Assembly (NCBI GenBank): GCA_020205615.1
Contig: CM035166.1
Span: 85,640,862-85,704,861, forward strand
Source: Panax quinquefolius
Lineage: Eukaryota; Streptophyta; Magnoliopsida; Apiales; Araliaceae
Direction of reading: 5' to 3'
DNA: 64,000 nucleotides
Below the pieces are notes generated by a model that ran no database searches, had not been told where the DNA came from, and was given only the letters and a program-made list of their open reading frames with translations. Positions 35,011-46,640 of the stretch are shown piece by piece. The translations under genes were made by a program, and so were the position numbers. How positions within the stretch are numbered: position 1 is the stretch's first letter; every line of letters starts with the position of its first letter.

Positions 35011-36481
35011 CGATGATGTCAAGTATACGCATAGAGCCAACTTTAATAGAAAAAGTTAAGATTGCTCAAGCCACCGAAGCCTGGAGTGATGCGTATGAAG
35101 AAGAAAGTACAAGAAGGAGCTATTTCGGCGAGAATTGATACTTCGAGTCCACTCTAGACTTTGTGTTCCTAACGACTCTGATTTGAAGTACAAGATTATG
35201 ATGGAGGCACACAATACGCCATTTGCAATCCATCCTGGGAGTACCAAAATGTATTATGATCTTCAACATACATTTTGGTGGAGCAATATGAAGAGAGAGA
35301 TTGCAAAGTTTATCTCGATGTGTTTAACTTGCCAACGTATAAAGGCGGAGCATCTTGTACCTAAGGGTTGCAACCACTTGAGATTCCGGAATGGAAGTGG
35401 GAACACATTACTATGGATTTCATTACGGGTCTTCCTACGGTTTCTCAAGGCATCAATGCTATTTGGGTTATTGTTGATAGATTAACCAAGTCTGCTCATT
35501 TCTTACCGATACGAGAGACTTATTCCCTTGAACGTCTTTCTCGTATGTACGTAAATGAGATTGTGAGATTGCATGGCATGCCAGTATCCATAGTTTTAGA
35601 TCGTGACCCAAGATTCACTTCATGATTTTGGGTTAGTTTGTAGAAAGCTATGGGCACGAATTTTACGATCTGATTTGGCATACCATCCTCAAACGGATGG
35701 GCAATCAGAAAGGACTACTCAAACTCTTGAAGATATATTAAAACTCTGTGTCCTAGATTTCAAAGGAAGTTGGGATAAGTACTTGCCATTGGTGGAATTC
35801 TCATACAACAATAGTTATTAAACAAATATAGGCATGGTTCCATTCAAGCATTATATGGACGAAAATGTCGTTCCCCAATATGTTGGGATGAGGTGGGTGA
35901 AGCAACATTGTTGGGACCCGAGTTAGTACGTATGACTAATGATTCTACAACGTATACAAATGGCATAAGATCGACAAAAGAGTTATGCGGATCTTCATCG
36001 AAAGGACGTGGAATTTAATGTAGGGGATCATGTATTGTTGCGAGTTGCCCCATGGAAGGGTGTTACAAGATTTGGGAAGAGAGGAAAGCTCAATCCATGA
36101 TTTATTGATCCATTTCAAATTCTTGACCGAGTAGGAAATGTAGCCTATAGACTTGCGTTACCTCCGAGTATGTCTCGTGTTCATAATAATGTTTCACATA
36201 TCTCGTACTTCAGTAAATATGTGAAAGACCCGAACCACGTTATAGAGTTAGAGCAGGACGAGATAGCCGAAGACTTAACGTATGAGGAGGTACCTGTCAA
36301 GATTTTGGATAGGAAGGAGCATGTCCTACGCGCAAAGGTTATACCACAAGTTAAAGTTTTGTGGAGGAATCATGCTATAGAGGAAATGACCTGGGAATTG
36401 GAAACGGAAATGAAAGCGAGGTATCCTCACCTTTTCGAAACACCAGGTACGTACGTCAATTTCGAGGACGAAATTTCATAA
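35011..36481 (+). pseudogene. pol: E integrase and chromodomain-like tail
   Basis: 35135-35485 has the H-H-C-C zinc motif ([20 protein letters not shown]). 35368-35625 has MDFITGLP and LDRDPRF. 35603-35821 has [12 protein letters not shown] with the catalytic Glu. 36170-36481 is an open tail with VLRAKVIPQVKVLWRNH and EEMTWELE ending NFEDEIS. There are three frame changes in all. It is the best preserved part of E and closely matches D. Confidence 0.9.
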
Positions 36482-36492
36482 GGAGGGGAGGT
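36480..36492 (+). other. E polypurine tract
   Basis: AAGGAGGGGAGGT immediately precedes the 3' LTR TGTAAGACC. Confidence 0.85.
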
Positions 36493-39316
36493 TGTAAGAC
36501 CCCGAAATTTTTTAAATAAAAAGGAATTTCCTTTATTTATTATTTTGAAATAGTAAGGGTTGATTTGATTAATGTGGATAGTTAAGGGTTAAATATGCAA
36601 ATATTTCAAAATAAGCAAGTGGTTATAAAATATTCATTGTTGTCGGGGAATATTCGTTTGGTCGTGGAATATTAAATGCGAGTCGGGAATATTAAATGCG
36701 ACAGTATGACCATGTGTGGAGCCCATAACGAAAGCGATTGGATGAAGAAAACGACAAATATAAGTTGTTTTTAAATAACGGCGTAGTTGTTACCGTTAAT
36801 ACTGTTGGAATACCCGGTGGTTAAAACACACTAATACGCGTTGTTGAACAGTAGCACACGGTATTGCACCAATTATTGATTCTTACGTAAGAAGGCACTA
36901 CTCAATAATGGTTACAGTAATTCTTGTTCGATTATTTTATTGAGTTAATAATTCTTTGCGTTGATATTTTATATTCTTTGTTGTTTCAATAATTGTCATT
37001 ACACAAAGTATCTTTCATTATCGAAACAATAATTCATATTATCTGAATAATATTATTAGATAACATTATTGGCAATGTCTAGAAAGTTACATCTAAGGAG
37101 AGGTTTGGTCACCTAATTGCTTGGCAAGAAGAAGAAATTCTTATTGGAAAGCCCTCTTTCTGAACCGCACTGGTTGTCAATATTGTGATCTCGTAATATT
37201 ATTTGTGAATAATTAATTATTGATTTATATGATGAGGAAAATATTGATTTTATGTGGATATAGATGGAGAAAATTTTAAAATGACAATTGTTGAAAATTA
37301 ATATTTTATCTTTTTTCGATAAAATAATTCATTTAAATATATTATTTTAATAATATATTAGCGGTGATATTTTTACAATGAATGTGGGATATATGAGTAT
37401 ATGAGGAGGAAGAGTATTTTTGTGGCATTAAATGTTTAACACATGTTTTGTGTGTTGGTGGACACAATTATTAATAGAAATTTGATTATAGCTTTTGTAA
37501 AATCACCCGTTTGTGGATTTCGGTCAATTTCTATTTGGAATTTGGAAAACTTTCTTCTGCAAAGTTGTAGAGAATTGAATTTCCTATAAAAACTCGCGAG
37601 ATTCGAATTTTCTGATGAAAGGGCTATTTATTATGAATTATTGAAGTTCAAGCTCAAATAATTGATTTTGGAAGTTTAAAATATTTAAAATTAGAAAAAC
37701 GTTTTTTCTTATTTTTTTTCTAGAAGGTGGCATGTGTTTGATGGCTGAAATCAGATTCTAGACATGTAGAAAATAATATAATTATATTATTAATTTATTA
37801 AATTTTTCGCTTTGGTGTTCTAAGCAATTTCTATAAATAGGGTCTTAGGTTAGAATTGAAAATCACACGTAAACTGAAGTTTTCTCTCTATATTATCGAG
37901 CGTATTCTTGTGAGTATTTTGAGTATACTTTTTGTAGTATTGCTATACGGTGCAAGTCCAAGTCATAGCTTTATATCCTGTTTCAATTTAGAAGATTGAT
38001 CTTTCGAGGTAAGTGGATATTATTTTTTTTCAGTAATGATATGATTTCTTCAATATCATTATCTTTGAAATGTTGATCTGAAGTTTTATCAAATTTGGAA
38101 CTTTTTCATGTCGGGTTACTATTCATGAGTTACTATTCATGAGTTACTATTCACAGTTATTATTCATTAAGTTATTATTCACGAGTTACTATTCACGAAA
38201 GTACTATTAATGAAGCGTGAAGATGTTTTTTGTGGAATTTCTATCTTTTGGTGTCGGAGTTATTATTCACGATATTAAGACTATTCACGTATCTGAGACT
38301 ATTCACGATATCCAGTCATTATTCATAGAAAAATAAAATTTCTTCTTTTCGTCAAAACATCTATTTCGGATACTAACTCGATTGTATCCATGTTTTGATC
38401 ATTCTTGAATTTTACACCACTATGATTATTTTTGAGGTATTTTTGGGCGTGGATAAAACCAAGTACGAATCCTTAATCCTTAATCCTTGTCATTTTGTTT
38501 CTTTGGATTCGTTTCTTAAAAATATTTTTCATCATCCTCGGTCTTAAATGATGATATTATTGAATATCTTTGGCCTCAGTAGTCAAAAGATGAATGATTT
38601 CTGAAGAATATCTTTGGCTGAAAGTGCAAAGATGAGCAGTGTTGAGATGAACATGACCGATTGATTAATATCTTTGGCTGTAGTGCAAAGATGAGCAGTG
38701 TTTAAATGAACATGATTAATCGATGAATATCTTTGGCTGTAGTGCAAAGATGAATATTTGATTCGATGCATATTGATTGATGTTACTGAGGATAAAATAT
38801 TGATGATGGATTTATTAAATTCATAGATTATAGTAGATTTCATTCTCTACGTAACTCTTCTATGAATTATTATTTCATTGCGAATATTGATCCGAAACTT
38901 GTTGTTCATTGTATTCTATCGATTTTTTCCTGTTGAAGACTAACGATAATTTGTTGTATATTATCTTAGTCATAATATTCTTTCTTGGGCTAGTTGAGCT
39001 CACCCTTTTCCTTGTTGTTCCATTTTTCTTCTAGGAGGCGAGAATGTAGCGAGTACTAGCTAAGGGGTATGGAATGAAGGTTCTAGAGAGTTGTTTAGTA
39101 GTCCTCACCATTTTGTAAAATAATGAATCAATAATTATGATGGGGATTTATTTGCGTGTGGATATTGTCTAGAAGACAATATTATATTTAAACTCACAGT
39201 ATATATTGTCGTATTTCACACGACATTTGTATTATTGAAGTTGTAGTTTGCTTCTTGTACCATGTATTTGGCGACTCAGAATGGGTGTTGTGTATACCTA
39301 TTTTGGGGGCGTCACA
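36493..39316 (+). repeat. E 3' LTR
   Basis: Begins TGTAAGACCCCGAAATTT and ends GGGGGCGTCACA before ggtgg. It is close to the 5' LTR in sequence. Visible differences cluster at CAG/CTG, for example gtgtctgag (31479) against gtgtcggag (38251). Confidence 0.95.
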
Positions 39317-40113
39317 GGTGGGGCCTACATAGGGGTGCCACAGGTACACCTGCTTCAGCCGCAGATGAGCCTGCGACCAACCGTGGATGATATAATCCAA
39401 CAGGTTGGTCTCACAAGTCACTTTCAACTTGTTTCGCAAAGGAAAATCCGAGAGCCTCCTTCATATCTGCAAAGTTCGGGCTACTTTCTGCAAATTCTGT
39501 CACTGTACAAGTGTTTTGCACTATCCTGGTAACGTATACATGTATTTTTTTGAGTTTTTATCTGTTAGAAATTAAGTTATCGCATGAAATACATCTAAAC
39601 ACATAGTAGTGATTATGTATGCACAAATAACTTGATAAAAAATATTCAACATAGTAAATGTTAGTATTAAACCATGCAAAACATAATGATGTAAAAAATT
39701 TGACTTCTGAGACAGTCAAATTGGCACCTTTTTCTGCTATTTTTGTCCTATTTGAGGTCCAATAAGCAAAAGGTAGAAAGGCAAAGTACTCCTGATAGTG
39801 AGGTTAACCTTATGCACTGATGATTTTAATTTTTAATGCATATATTATGTATATGACTTTGGGGCAGGTGTGCTACTGAATGGCTACCTAGTCATGCCTA
39901 TGTGCATGTGGATAGTCCTATTTTCAAAGGGGACTATGGAAAATTTTTCCAAAATGTAGGCATTTAATTAGTTATGCAATTTTAACTCCACTATAGATGT
40001 ATGTTAAAGCAATGCATGCATGCACGTAGTCATAAAATGCATTTTAAAAAGCTCCAGGTAAGAAAATACCAAACCCTTTTTGAGATGATTTGGAGACTTG
40101 TTGTCCAGATATT
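39317..40113 (+). other. B 3' region upstream of the antisense genes
   Basis: It resumes B after E. Mostly non-coding. 39330-39400 has a GC-richer stretch with 'ccacaggtacacctgc-cagccgcagatgagcctgc', reminiscent of the B LTR at 54973-55015. If the plus-strand gene at 40114 is expressed, its promoter should be here or have been displaced by the E insertion about 800 bp upstream. Confidence 0.5.
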
Positions 40114-40410
40114 ATGGATCCGAATCAGCCGAGTAGTTCCCGCAGGACCACTTCTGGTATACGGTGGAGGGCTTCTGAAGTGCCTCGACCCCGTTTTGTT
40201 AGACAACCTCGTCGATTGGTGGAGGCCGTGATTCATTCAGTTCGGGCTGACGTGCCAGACGTTGAGGACGAGGATGAGGATATTTTGATTGAGGACCCCG
40301 CTCCTGCTGCACCTATTCCCCATATGGAGCTCCCTTGTATTCAGGTGACAAACCCAGAGCTTTTGGGTGACTTGAGCATACATCCCTCGATTTACTTGCA
40401 TGCTAACGAG

Positions 40411-40491
40411 GTATGACGTTAGATCTTGATCTTTCTTCTTTCCTATTGATGAGGAGTAAAGGATTCTGATGTTGATCTGCATTTCATGCAG
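40411..40491 (+). other. Candidate intron 1 of antisense gene 1
   Basis: AACGAG|GTATGA ... TTTCATGCAG|GTTCCC, 81 bp, phase 0. It removes an in-frame stop (TGA at 40414) and joins two segments in the same frame. Confidence 0.65.
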
Positions 40492-41139
40492 GTTCCCGGC
40501 TTCACAAAGCCTCGAGGGAATTGGTTTAGTATACACTCTATGTATTAGGCTCTTCATCCTGATTACAGAGTGGTAGTGCATGATTGGTTCGGGGCATACT
40601 TCTCCATCCTTCCCCGTCGTTGTCCCTGGGGTTATCTCAGGGCATTGTCTGAGCGATGGTTTCATCAGACTCAGTCACTCCATTTATTGGACTGTGAGGT
40701 GATGATGACACCGATGGATTGGCGATTTGTCATAAATATGGAGTTTGGAAGGGAGCCAGTGCTTTATATGGCGAATATTACCCCTACTGTCGTCAGATCC
40801 TTGTTAGGAGTTCCGACGGAAGCACTCAAGGGCAGGACTATTCGTTCAGGTCCTTTGACCGTAGATGCTATGAGCGGGCTTTTGAGTGAGCCCATGCCTG
40901 ATGATGTCAGAATTAGGGATTGCATTCTGCGGAAATTATTCCTGATGATCATTAGAGGCTGCTTCATAGCAGATAACTCTTCTACGGTGTCGTTCGCTTT
41001 TATCAGCGCCACGCGTCATGAGGACCGTATTGGGGAGTATGATTGGGGTTCCTACACCTTTGCCTATTTCCTACGGGGCATGCGTATGCGCTCACAGGGT
41101 TTGACAGAGGCTTGGCTAGGATTTTACCCATTTCTACTG

Positions 41140-41219
41140 GTGAGTATTTCTCTTTTCATTTCCCATTTATAGGTTAAGAGTGTTTACTGATCGTAGATGT
41201 TTTGCCATTGTATTGGCAG
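41140..41219 (+). other. Candidate intron 2 of antisense gene 1
   Basis: CTACTG|GTGAGTATT ... GTATTGGCAG|TTTTGG, 80 bp, phase 0. It joins FYPFLL to FWTYERL, the usual order in plant mobile domains. Confidence 0.7.
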
Positions 41220-42362
41220 TTTTGGACCTATGAGAGGCTCCTATGCTTGCGTCCTGTGAGTATGTTAGGTTTAGATACCTATCCACGAGGACGATGATGG
41301 CATCTTTCCATTTTGCCGGAGGTCCCTGTAGCCGAGGGTTTCACTCATTTCCGCATGCAGCTGGAGTTATTGACAGCTGATACCATCACATGGATTCCCT
41401 ATTCCGGGGACCACTTGGCTATCGGTTTTGAGGATGGATACCCGACTGGAGTCGAGTACGTGATTTCCACCAGGAGAATTCTTCTCTTCACAGATTGGAG
41501 GCTGGGAGCTCTATTTAGGAGAGCATGCTATTAGGAGCACCACAGGGGAGATTCGCATGCCGATCTTGCCTCCTACCAAGCGTCATTGGCCTGTATCGCA
41601 GTCACCCGTCACTAATATCCCATTGTTGGGGTTTGACGGCTTTACATTATCAGAGGGTCCTTGTACTCAGGAGATGTTCCAGCGTTGGTGGTTCCCTCGT
41701 ACCATTGGAGCCCAGTCCCGTGCCACTCAGTTCATGGGGGATATGGTTCCAGGATCCGTGATGATGACGGATTGGATAGCCTGTGTCTGAGATCCGACTC
41801 ATATGACACAGATTGATAGTTTGACCTGGCAGTTGGACCAGGCACATATATTTATCCGGCATTTGGGCAGAGATCCGATAGAGGCAGCTTCGTTTGATCC
41901 ATCCAGCTCAGGCGCTGGCCCCTCAGATGACCCAATTGGTTTTGGCGGCGTAGATCCTCCTCTATATAAGTCTGACATCCTTGTTGATAGAGATCCAGTG
42001 ACTCAGGAGGATTTATATCAGGTGGACAGGATTGATGATGTAGATATCGACACCATTGTCTTCTTCTAATGTGTATTCTCGTTATATCTTTTGACAGGCC
42101 TCCGTTAGCTATTGGGTGGCTGTGTCCCATTCTCGCTATATCTTTTGATAGGCCTCTGTTAGTAGTAGGGCGTTTGTGCCCCATTTCTCTATATTTGTAG
42201 TTGTACAGAGATAATGTATTAGATGTTGATATACTTAGAAATGTATGCATTGTCTTTTCATTCCCTATATCATACTGCCATCTATTATCTGCTATGCATG
42301 TATCATGTTATGCATATGTATGTATGTCCAAAGATATTTAGCATTGACCCCTGGATGGTCTT

Positions 42363-44139
42363 ATGACACGGCTCGTACACATGTCTTCTTCGACCGTTAG
42401 CCGTATTGATCATACCCCACCATCATTGGTGGCATCGGGTATGCGATCGTGGTATGATAGCATGTCACCATCAGACATGGTGACCGTAGATCATTTATTG
42501 CAGCATAGCATGACCCTGTTGATGTTTCAGGTGCCCACATGATTTGTGGATGGCATGGTAGAGCACTGGGTATCGGATAGGAAGGTTTTCCGATTTGGGA
42601 TCCATGAGTTGACTCCTACTCTGGAGGAGTATGCACGGTTAACGATGCTGCCATTGGACAAACCTTGCGTGCATATGGCTTTGGGGGACATGAGTCGGCG
42701 GTTCATGACCCTTATTGGATTGAGGCACAGAGTGGTGCAGGATGAGCTGACATCTGGCCATGTGATATCCCAGCGTTTTCTGTATGATAGATTTGGCTCT
42801 GAGGATTGTTATTCATGACATTTCGGGGATTTCACCACACTAGAGGATCATTGACGTCTAGCCAAAGTTGATGTACTGTTGTTGTGCGTACTGTCATATG
42901 TCTATATGCCACGATACATGGATGAAATAGACATTGGTGTCATCATGGTGGTGAGAGCTCTCAGGGAGGGTCGTACCATTATACCGATGATCATAGCAGA
43001 GACCCTACGATTGACCACCCATCTTTGCACTTATCCGGCTGTGAGTGTTCACGGCAAATTTCGACCATGTTATATGTGTGGTTTATGTCCCACTTGAGAC
43101 TGATTGGCACTCTTAGACAGCATGGGTACTGGTTTACCCATGATATAGCCATGTCATACTCCTTTCAGCCATCGGAAGTGTATAGATGCTACGTCTTGGT
43201 CCACATTTTTAGCGGATATCAGAGATCCATTTGTCATATTGTCATGTTCGAGGCTTAGCTCACCATACAACTTTATTACTCATGCTACGGGCATGGACTA
43301 TCTCCCTCTGGCTGGTTTGAGGGGCGTGACTACTTATCACCTGCTAGCCGTGATGTCACAGTTTGACCAGTTTCAGGACTTTCATCCTTTCGAGGGGGCG
43401 ATAGGTCAGCGTTCAGCTTCTCACTATCTTTCAGCAGAGGACCGATCCAGTGTGTATGCCTGTTGGTATGAGCGTGAGATAGATGATTTTTCTGTCAGTC
43501 ATCCAGGTTGTTCTGCAAAGTATTCTGCATGGATGGAGACAAAGATTTTATTGGCTGCGGTAGTATCCACAGTACCGGATAGTGAGTCAGATGATGTAGA
43601 GCCCATGGAGGAAATCGATTCCCACATCAAGGAGGGGTCAGGTGCTGGATTTCCAGCATCTCTTCTAGATTCTCCAAGTACCAGTACTGTTGTGATTCAG
43701 CACTCAGCACAGTACTTTGAGTAGAGTCTTCATCTGATGACCTTCGAGAGTGATCAGGCTCGATCCTTGATGTTGACTGCCCTTGATGGGAGAGACGCAG
43801 CTCTATTAGAGAGAGACGAGGAATTAGTTCGCAGAGATGTCGCTATTGTTGAGCGAGGATGAGGCCAGATCAGCCAGAGATACAGTGTTAGTTGAGCGGG
43901 ATAGTGCCATATCTGCCCAGGATGTAGCCGTCACAGATAGTATTGCAGTGAGGTCCCTTACCACTGGCATGATCGCAGAGATGAGCGCTTACATTGATGA
44001 GCATATGGTCACCATGTAGATGGCTACAGATCTGTTAGGTCATATGGATATTCTCGTACAGGAGACCACAGCTTCGCCTCCTTCTTCTGAGAGGGATGCC
44101 ATGTTGGGCTTGTTTGCTCGTATATACCCTGACTTGTAG
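42363..44139 (+). pseudogene. B antisense gene 2: DUF7745-like protein
   Basis: The ATG at 42363 opens a frame with TGA at 42540 (CCCACA-TGA), then VEHWVSDRKVFRFGIHELTP followed by TLEEYARL, the signature I associate with DUF7745 proteins. Further blocks are RTIIPMIIAETLRL, YVWFMSHLRLIG (other frame, 43025-43258) and PLAGLRGVTTYHLL (43239-43724). Stops lie near 42817 and 42852, and frame changes near 43040, 43240 and 43840. The C-terminal part (43740-44139) is rich in Glu, Asp, Arg and Ala and may form a coiled coil. A homologous role has not been shown for this family. The gene runs in the same direction as gene 1 and converges on pol. Confidence 0.65.
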
Positions 44140-45313
44140 ATGAGCTTGTATTCTCCTGCACCGACTAGCTTAGTTATTTTGTCATGTACAGTTTACATTG
44201 TGTATATCAAACAACATTATATATATATATATATATATATGATAGGGAAATATATTTTTGATCACTTCCCTTTTAGATATGCTTTACTACTTGTTTGATA
44301 TTTTGCCTGCTGCTTCAAGGCTTGCGATCTTGATGTATTCTGAATTCCTCCTGGATGGATGGACATTGAGTTGTCTCTGGACAGTTCAGAATGGATCATC
44401 GATCTGTATGTATCCCTACCATCTTTGGTGTCTTGGGACTGGTTTCTACATGGAAATATGGAGAGGAATTTGGCTTTCCTCTCTGAGATTGACCGCACCA
44501 TAGATGGTCGCCAGTACTTCTATTTAGGAGAATCCTAGTTAATTCCATCTCTTATGGATTGGTGTTGCTCTTCAAGGTATGACCGCAGCTTAGATGGTCG
44601 CCGAATCTCCTATTTGGGAGGAGTTCAGGTAATTCCACCCCTTTGGTCTGAAGCCAATGAAATGTAGTGGATTGAAAGATGATCCTAGTACCAGTTGACA
44701 ATGGTTTGTGTTTTGGTAGGGGGTGAGACCGTACCATGAATGGCTATCTATGTACTCCTATTGAAGAGGAGATCAGTCTGCAGTTCAGAGTTCTAAACTC
44801 GTGTAAGAGTTTCAACAACGATGTATGTATGCGTAAAAATGGTGTAGGAATTTGTTTTTGTTTTGTAAGGAGAAGAGGGTAGAAATGTTTTGTTGTTTTT
44901 TTTTATTGCGATAGGGCCATATGAAATGGTTGCCTACATACTCCTATCAAGAGGATATCGAGTCGGCGTAGTTCCCCTCGTCGGCGAGATGAAAAGCGTG
45001 ATCCCATGTGCAGGTCAGATTGCGGGGAGGAGAAAGTTTAATCCTACGTTGAGGATAAACTGCAGGTATGAGAAGTTTGATCCCATGTATGGGTAGCCAA
45101 ACTGCAAACGCGAGAGGTTCAATCTGTAGTGGGATAAGCTAAGTTGTAGGAACGTAGAGAAGCCAGGCTGCTGGCTTGAAAAGTATGTTTCCCTGAGGGG
45201 CACAGTGTGAAAGAGTTGTATACGGTAAAGGGTTAAAGAACCGGAATGACTGGTGATCTGATGATCCAACACCAGTTTGTTTGCTTGATGGTAACTTCAG
45301 ACATAGTATCGTT
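44140..45313. repeat. B 3' region with degenerate hairpin repeats
   Basis: No gene is seen. A (TA)n run lies at 44218-44240. Diverged repeats with 'gaccgca-c-tagatggtcgcc' and 'ctcctatt-ggagga' occur near 44493, 44581, 44728 and 44914. A second set of about 40 bp (44990-45140) has hairpins ATCCT/AGGAT inside AGTTTA/AAACT (45035-45061) and CCCAT/ATGGG inside AGTTTG/CAAACT (45074-45103). Confidence 0.6.
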
Positions 45314-46640
45314 TCACGGTGTCTGAGTTGATAAGTTGTGGAAATTATCGACGTCCATTTCTTGCAATCTGAGAGTGCCGCCTGTCAATACTTCCTTGAC
45401 AATAAACGGGCCTTCCCAGTTAGGAACCAATTTTCCCTTAGATTGATCTTGGTTGTCAAGGATCTTCTTCAAAACAAAGTCATGTTGTTTAAACTGCCGT
45501 AGCCGGACTTTTTTGTTGTATGATCTGGCGATCCTTTGTTGATATAACTGACCATGGAAGATAGCCGCGGTTCGTCTTTCGTCTATTAGAGACAATTGGT
45601 GATACCTGTCTTGTACCCATTGGTCCTCATCCAGCTAAGCGTCTATCAACACTCTGAGGGATTCCATTTCTACTTCTATGGGTAGCACTGCTTCCATCCC
45701 ATAGGTTAATGCATAGGGGGTTGCCCTAGTGGAAGTGCGCATTGAGGTTCTATAGGCTAACAGAGTAAGAGGCAATCGGTCAGGCCAATCTTTTTGGTTG
45801 GCGGACATCTTTTGCATAATCTTCTTGATGTTTTTGTTAGCCGCTTCAACAGCACCATTCATCTTCGGACGATAGATGACAGAGTTAAGATGTTTTATGT
45901 GGAATTTACTGCATAATTCCTCCATCATTTTGTTGTTGAGGTTCTTAGCATTGTCTGACACAATCACCTCTGGTTGTCTATATCGACAAATGACATTGTT
46001 TCTGATGAAAGCAATGATGACTTCTTTAGTAACCCTGGGGAAGGAGGTTTCCTCTACCCATTTGGTGAAGTAGTTGATCATGGTGAATATAAATCGATGT
46101 CCATTACTGGCTTTAGGCTCAATGGGCCCGATAACGTCCATTCCCCACATTGAGAAGGGCCAATGTGAACTCATGTTGTGGAGTTCCCATGGAGGGGCGT
46201 GTATAGCATTCCCATGAATCTGGCACTGATAGCATCTCTTGACGTTGTCATTGCAATCAGCTTTGAGAGATAGCCAATAATGTCCTGTCTTGAGGACTTT
46301 CTTGACAAGGAGGCGGCCACTCATGTGGGGGCCACAGACTCCACCATGGATTTCATCCATAAGCCTTTGGGCTTGATCTTTGTCTAAACATCTGAGGAGA
46401 CCTAGTCCTGCATCTCTTTTGTAGAGCACATCTCCACTCAAGTAGAATTTCATAGCAAGTCGATGGATCCGCCTTTTCTCAGTTTGGCTCGCTTCAACGG
46501 GTGTAGATCCATCTCGTAGATATTCCTTGATATGTTGATAACAAGGATGATGGATGGGAGGTAACTCATCCGATAATTCTCCAATGTAATTCCCATAGGC
46601 TGGGGCCTTGTGCAGGGAAATTATGACGCTTGACAAGTGT
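45314..46640 (-). pseudogene. pol: B integrase
   Basis: H-H-C-C zinc region (EIHGGVCGPHMSGRLL then CYQC) at about 46200-46345. The core has GMDVIGPI, VIVSDNAKNLNN and NGAVEAANKNIKKI carrying the D, D and E residues, and ends PYALTYGMEAVLPIEVE. A single TAG at about 45637 separates this from the C-terminal segment 45314-45595 (GPFIVKEVL, then LRLQEMD). No chromodomain is seen, as expected for Tat. This is the most complete protein-coding stretch in the window (371 uninterrupted codons including part of the upstream RNase H). Confidence 0.92.

Larger units (their letters stand above)
29712..39316 (+). mobile_element. Element E: chromovirus-type retrotransposon, internally deleted
   Basis: Two LTRs (29712 to about 32545 and 36493-39316), perfect target duplication ggtgg at 29707-29711 and 39317-39321, PBS and PPT in place. 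The internal region is about 3.95 kb against 4.77 kb in D. The core of RT and most of RNase H are missing or replaced. The element could only move with help from other copies. Confidence 0.95.
40114..42069 (+). pseudogene. B antisense gene 1: plant-mobile-domain-like protein
   Basis: On the strand opposite gag-pol. The start ATG at 40114 gives MDPNQPSSSRR and an acidic stretch. Two GT-AG introns (40411-40491 and 41140-41219) join three exons in one frame. The core has LSERWFHQTQSLHL, VRSLLGVPTEALKG, EYDWGSYTFAYFLRGM and FWTYERLLCLRP, the succession I recognise in the plant mobile domain (PMD, 'aminotransferase-like'). WIPYSGDHLA follows. Lesions are a TAG at 40546, TGA at 41295, a frame change near 41500 and TGA at 41788. 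The end at 42069 is read in the last frame. PMD proteins occur in host genes and as extra ORFs of Tat elements. Their role in the element is unknown. Confidence 0.72.

Noticed and set aside
40114..42069. Ordinary host gene of the PMD family between transposons.
   Set aside because: It lies inside B between integrase and PPT with no sign of separate insertion ends, although an old capture of a host gene cannot be excluded.
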